Below are positions 60,792 through 64,000 of a stretch of DNA of 64,000 bases, piece after piece (positions within the stretch are counted from its first letter, which is position 1; every line of letters starts with the position of its first letter). The translations under genes were made by a program, and so were the position numbers. A model generated the notes under the pieces. It did no database searches, had not been told where the DNA came from, and was given only the letters and a program-made list of their open reading frames with translations. This stretch comes from Gracilariopsis chorda (taxonomy: Eukaryota > Rhodophyta > Florideophyceae > Gracilariales > Gracilariaceae): contig NBIV01000019.1 in assembly GCA_003194525.1 (NCBI GenBank), forward strand, positions 310,001 through 374,000, in the 5' to 3' direction.

Positions 60792-61651
60792 TCACGTAGC
60801 GCTGTAATATTTTCGGATGTTATGATGCCCACATTTAGCATGGTCTGTGAGTTGCGCTCGCACAGCGCTGGTGACGTCAGGTTTTCGGTTTGCAGACAAA
60901 ATGAAGTCTTTTAAATCTTCGAGAGCGGGCAGGCACTTCGCTACAGAGCCAATAGCGTCTCCTAGGATATAACAAAAATCGTTACACAAGTTGATTACAA
61001 ACTTGTCGAACGCGTTCTTCTCCAGTTAAATTCTGTGTGTATCCACTCAGGCGTCTTTTGAAAATCGTTGCAGCACTGTTGCTAAACTGTAAACGTGCCA
61101 GTTCGTTAAGCACTTCCATGCTGCTTAAAATGAGTATTCTAGTGCATCCAACACATTCCTTGATCTTTTCATGCTCAGCAATACTTTTTATGCCGTTCGC
61201 AAACTATCGATGGGCCTCAGACAACGCATGAAAGACATGGTTCTCCGCGTGATTACCGCTACACATTATCTCCGGAAGAGGAACAACTTCGGAAGAGGAA
61301 TTGCTTTCTAAACACAACAGGTTTATGTGAGCGAGTAAGCCCGAGGCCGAACGCCTTGGAATGGAAACTCCAGAACGTTGTAGCTTTTGCAGTTGTCATT
61401 TGACGACCATTGCATTGTTTCCCGGCCCGCAGATCTCGCCCAAGCATAATCTCCATACTGATGTAATATCGCCCATTTTCTAAAGGGAATCGAATTTGAT
61501 CACTTCTCGAAAACGGAAACCAATCGGTGTAGTGGATTTGAAATATGTTGTCCTGCCACACCGCGGGGCCCGAGGTATTGTCAGAAGAGAATAATCTGCT
61601 AGCGCAAGGCTTGGAAGGGATGTGCAAAAGGCATAGATCGTCTTGTTTCAC
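60792..61651 (-). pseudogene. Minus-strand coding remnant inside duplication copy 2
   Basis: Counterpart of 28809-29674: 60792-60989 (FCYILGDAIGSVAKCLPALE) and 61259-61651 (IFQIHYTDWFPFSRSDQIRF). Stops again separate the pieces. Family unknown. Confidence 0.4.
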
Positions 61652-62331
61652 GTGAAAACACGAATTGCCGTAAAGGCTTAAACTTGTTGGCTGCTAATTA
61701 CATAGCAAACTCTCCACGGCAACTCTGCATTGTGCAGTAACCGTACTACAGAAGTTTCAATGTGACACCTGCCTACAATTAAGCAACATCTGGCTTAAAA
61801 AGTGCAGTGCATCCACTTTTTACTATACCTACAAAGCTCAAATTTCTATTAAGGAATAGAGATACAGATTATACACATTGCATTTTGGCTGAGGGGGCGG
61901 AGGAATCGGTGACTTTTGCCTGTGTATCCAGGACTCAAAAGTGGTCAATCACAAATACGGCCCTGGTTTATAATGACTGCTGCTAAATGGTCTCAATGCA
62001 GTAGGGTACAAAGATTGTGATGATTAACCGCACATGCCTACCACATAACTGCTTCCATGAACTATGTATTGAGAATTCCAGCAACTCGTACACTAATCGA
62101 AGACTGCGGTGATTAACGGTCTATGCCCGCCATGTAGCTGCGTCCATGAACTATGTATTGAGAATTCAGGAAACTCGTATACTTTTCTATGAATACCATG
62201 TATACCCTGCATAACCAATGTAAAAACAAATCACGCCCAGAACGCGAGAAATGGAAAGTTAAAGTTCATGTTACAGACTAAAATAGGAATTTCGGGAAGG
62301 AGCTGTGACCTACATCAGTCCCAACCTCTTC

Positions 62332-62339
62332 TATAAGTA
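62332..62339 (+). promoter_or_regulatory. TATA box of zinc-finger gene 2
   Basis: TATAAGTA, conserved with 30355-30362, 137 bp upstream of the ATG. Confidence 0.6.
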
Positions 62340-62475
62340 CAACGAGTGCAACAAATGTTGCAGCGTCCATCCAAGAACATAAGGACACAACAGTAACAAG
62401 CACAAAAACACTCACAGCAACAAACGCCGACCTAACCAAACCGATAATCTCCAAAAACAGAAACCCAAATCTATA

Positions 62476-63660
62476 ATGTCCTCACAAACCAAATCACAGG
62501 GTAGCAGTAATCCGAGAGGAAGTTCAGCAAACAGCACAGAACGAAAAAAGCGTTCCCGGGATTCCGTTAATCAAATACTACTGAACCTCGACGCGGACTG
62601 CTCGGGAATTCCAGCAAGTGTCGAAGCAGCGAGAGCACATCAAATAGTGCATCCTTCTTTACTGCGCTTCCCAGGAGAAGCATCCGAAAGGTCCCAGCCT
62701 CCCACCGGTATGACACCTTCCGGTGGCGCTGGTGCCGCTGGTCCATCCAGAGCAAGAAGAACACAACACTCGTGTCCCAGTGTCGCAGGTCCATCCACGG
62801 TAGGATGGCCTCAGCAGCAACGTGCATCTTCCAATATTGGTGGTCCATCCACCGCAGGATGGCCAAAGGAACAACGCGCATCGTCCAGTTTCGGTGGTCC
62901 ATTTACACCAGGACAGCCACCACAACAAAGTACATCATCCAGTCTAGCTGGTCCATCTACCGCAGGATGGTCACAACGTGGATCTTCCAATATCGCTGGT
63001 CCATCCACCGCAACAAGGTCACAGCAACAACGTGCATCTTCCAATGTCGCTGTTCCATCTATGCCAGGGGCGGTAGAACCTGAGAGCAAGGCAGGAATGT
63101 CTTCGTCTGGGACCGAAGCTGGGGAACGAGAACGCAAGAAACGCAGATTTGATGAGTGCCTTAAATGCTTGCGCAAATTTAACAGTCAAGCCGAAGCTAA
63201 GCGCCATCAGAAAACCTGTCCAACAAGTTACAACTGCACTGTTTGTAACTATTCAACACCATATAAGAAACTGATCGAACGCCACCAAGCCAAACATGCA
63301 GATACCAGATGTTCTATATGTGACAGAACGTTCGCATCGAGAGAGGCTCTGGCTGCTCACCATGTTGATCATCATGGATCCAAAATGCCAATGTTTGCCT
63401 GCAGACACTGCGGAAGGCAGTATGAGAGAAAAATCAGTTTGCAAAGTCACATTCGATGCAACCATCCACACTCAGGGCAAGTTGGCTGTCCACATTGTTT
63501 TCTTAGCTTCTTTAACCAAAGAGGTTTGGATGTACACATTTCCAAAAAGCATCCGACACCAAAGCTAGAGAAATATGCATGTGAGATTTGTGGAAGAGAA
63601 TACAGCTCAAAGGGAGCCATGATGGAGCATGTACGCCATAGTCACGGTGGAACCAGCTAA
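62476..63660 (+). CDS. C2H2 zinc-finger protein 2
   Basis: 394 residues, intact, from the ATG shared with gene 1. The N-terminus MSSQTKSQGSSNPRGSSANS matches gene 1 closely. It has one 18-residue repeat fewer. All six fingers are kept: CLKC/HQKTC (C2HC), CTVC/HQAKH, CSIC/HVDHH, CRHC/HIRCNH, CPHC/HISKKH, CEIC/HVRHSH. Differences cluster in the finger helices (for example RKASMRNH in gene 1 versus RKISLQSH here), the positions that normally contact DNA, so target preference may have diverged. Confidence 0.85.
   Translation: MSSQTKSQGSSNPRGSSANSTERKKRSRDSVNQILLNLDADCSGIPASVEAARAHQIVHPSLLRFPGEASERSQPPTGMTPSGGAGAAGPSRARRTQHSCPSVAGPSTVGWPQQQRASSNIGGPSTAGWPKEQRASSSFGGPFTPGQPPQQSTSSSLAGPSTAGWSQRGSSNIAGPSTATRSQQQRASSNVAVPSMPGAVEPESKAGMSSSGTEAGERERKKRRFDECLKCLRKFNSQAEAKRHQKTCPTSYNCTVCNYSTPYKKLIERHQAKHADTRCSICDRTFASREALAAHHVDHHGSKMPMFACRHCGRQYERKISLQSHIRCNHPHSGQVGCPHCFLSFFNQRGLDVHISKKHPTPKLEKYACEICGREYSSKGAMMEHVRHSHGGTS
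62788..63069 (+). repeat. 54-bp coding minisatellite in zinc-finger gene 2
   Basis: Units start at 62788, 62842, 62896, 62950 (48 bp), 62998 and a partial one at 63052. The unit GPSTAGWPQERHASSSVD/GPSTAGWPQQQRASSSLG doublet of gene 1 is reduced to one unit here. Confidence 0.85.
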
Positions 63661-64000
63661 CTCCACATTATTTACACACAAAATAATGCTTTGTACGAAC
63701 CAATGATGGGGATGGATAGTTTAGGAGTATTCTTGGTATAGAACAGGGGCTTCACGCTTTGATTCCAAAATGGCATGTAAACAGATAGACTTTACAAATA
63801 ATACATTCACTTATTCCGTAACCCGCGCGGCCAGAACGATAGTGGTCTGTATATTAATAAGAAACAGAAGTGTGATGTTTGAAAGGTTCTGATTAAAACA
63901 GAACATTTCATTCTCGTACTTGAAGGGTGTACTACTATGATGGTGAAAGAAGGATGACCTTCTCCAGATGGAGAGAAGGCCGGCTGACGGCTTTTTATAT
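63661..64000. other. 3' flank of zinc-finger gene 2
   Basis: Conserved with 31730-32064 apart from small indels; no separate gene seen. Confidence 0.5.

Larger units (their letters stand above)
60789..64000 (+). repeat. Segmental duplication, copy 2 (zinc-finger gene unit)
   Basis: Direct repeat of 28806-32064, running off the window. Starts CGCTCACGTAG. Both copies are on the same strand and bracket the nested transposons and Helitrons. Confidence 0.9.

Overview
This window is nuclear DNA from a transposon-rich eukaryote. It holds at least five Ty3/gypsy elements or remnants, a Ty1/copia element, a DIRS-like reverse-transcriptase remnant, a PIF/Harbinger transposase pseudogene with a MITE, three Helitrons in tandem, and two copies of a C2H2 zinc-finger gene. 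No bacterial operon, CRISPR array, rRNA or complete tRNA was seen. One gypsy lineage (element C) resembles elements common in oomycetes. An oomycete or a red alga would fit, but the sequence does not settle the host.

Layout, left part (1-23610): a decayed chromovirus-like remnant (A0, 1 to about 4835), then poorly readable DNA, then a related element A (about 6870-23610). A is interrupted inside its chromodomain by a younger, nearly complete relative, element B (9136-20325; 825-bp LTRs). B encodes gag, pol (protease, RT, RNase H, integrase) and a chromodomain. Between the chromodomain and the 3' LTR, both B and A carry a homologous gene on the opposite strand, with a matching TATA-like block about 58 bp inside the 3' LTR. 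I do not recognise this antisense protein; it is the best candidate here for an undescribed component.

Middle (23611-32736): a decayed PIF/Harbinger transposase (minus strand), a 647-bp MITE with perfect 12-bp terminal inverted repeats, unclassified decayed minus-strand coding DNA, and the first copy (28806 to at least 32064) of a segmental duplication carrying a six-finger zinc-finger gene.

Right part (32400-60788): a four-deep nest. A DIRS-like RT/RNase H gene (F, minus strand) is split by copia element E (32742-48343). E is split in its RNase H by gypsy C (37113-47583, minus strand), and C is split by gypsy D (37706-42953, plus strand). Target-site duplications of E and D are perfect; those of C and B differ by one base. 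Next come three head-to-tail Helitrons (49196-51987, 51988-58116, 58117-60133). Only the middle one encodes Rep/helicase, broken by two in-frame TGA codons; the outer two are deletion derivatives with long palindromes.

End (60789-64000): the second copy of the zinc-finger duplication, running off the window. The zinc-finger genes look like the only intact host-type genes; B gag and the two antisense ORFs are the other long intact frames.
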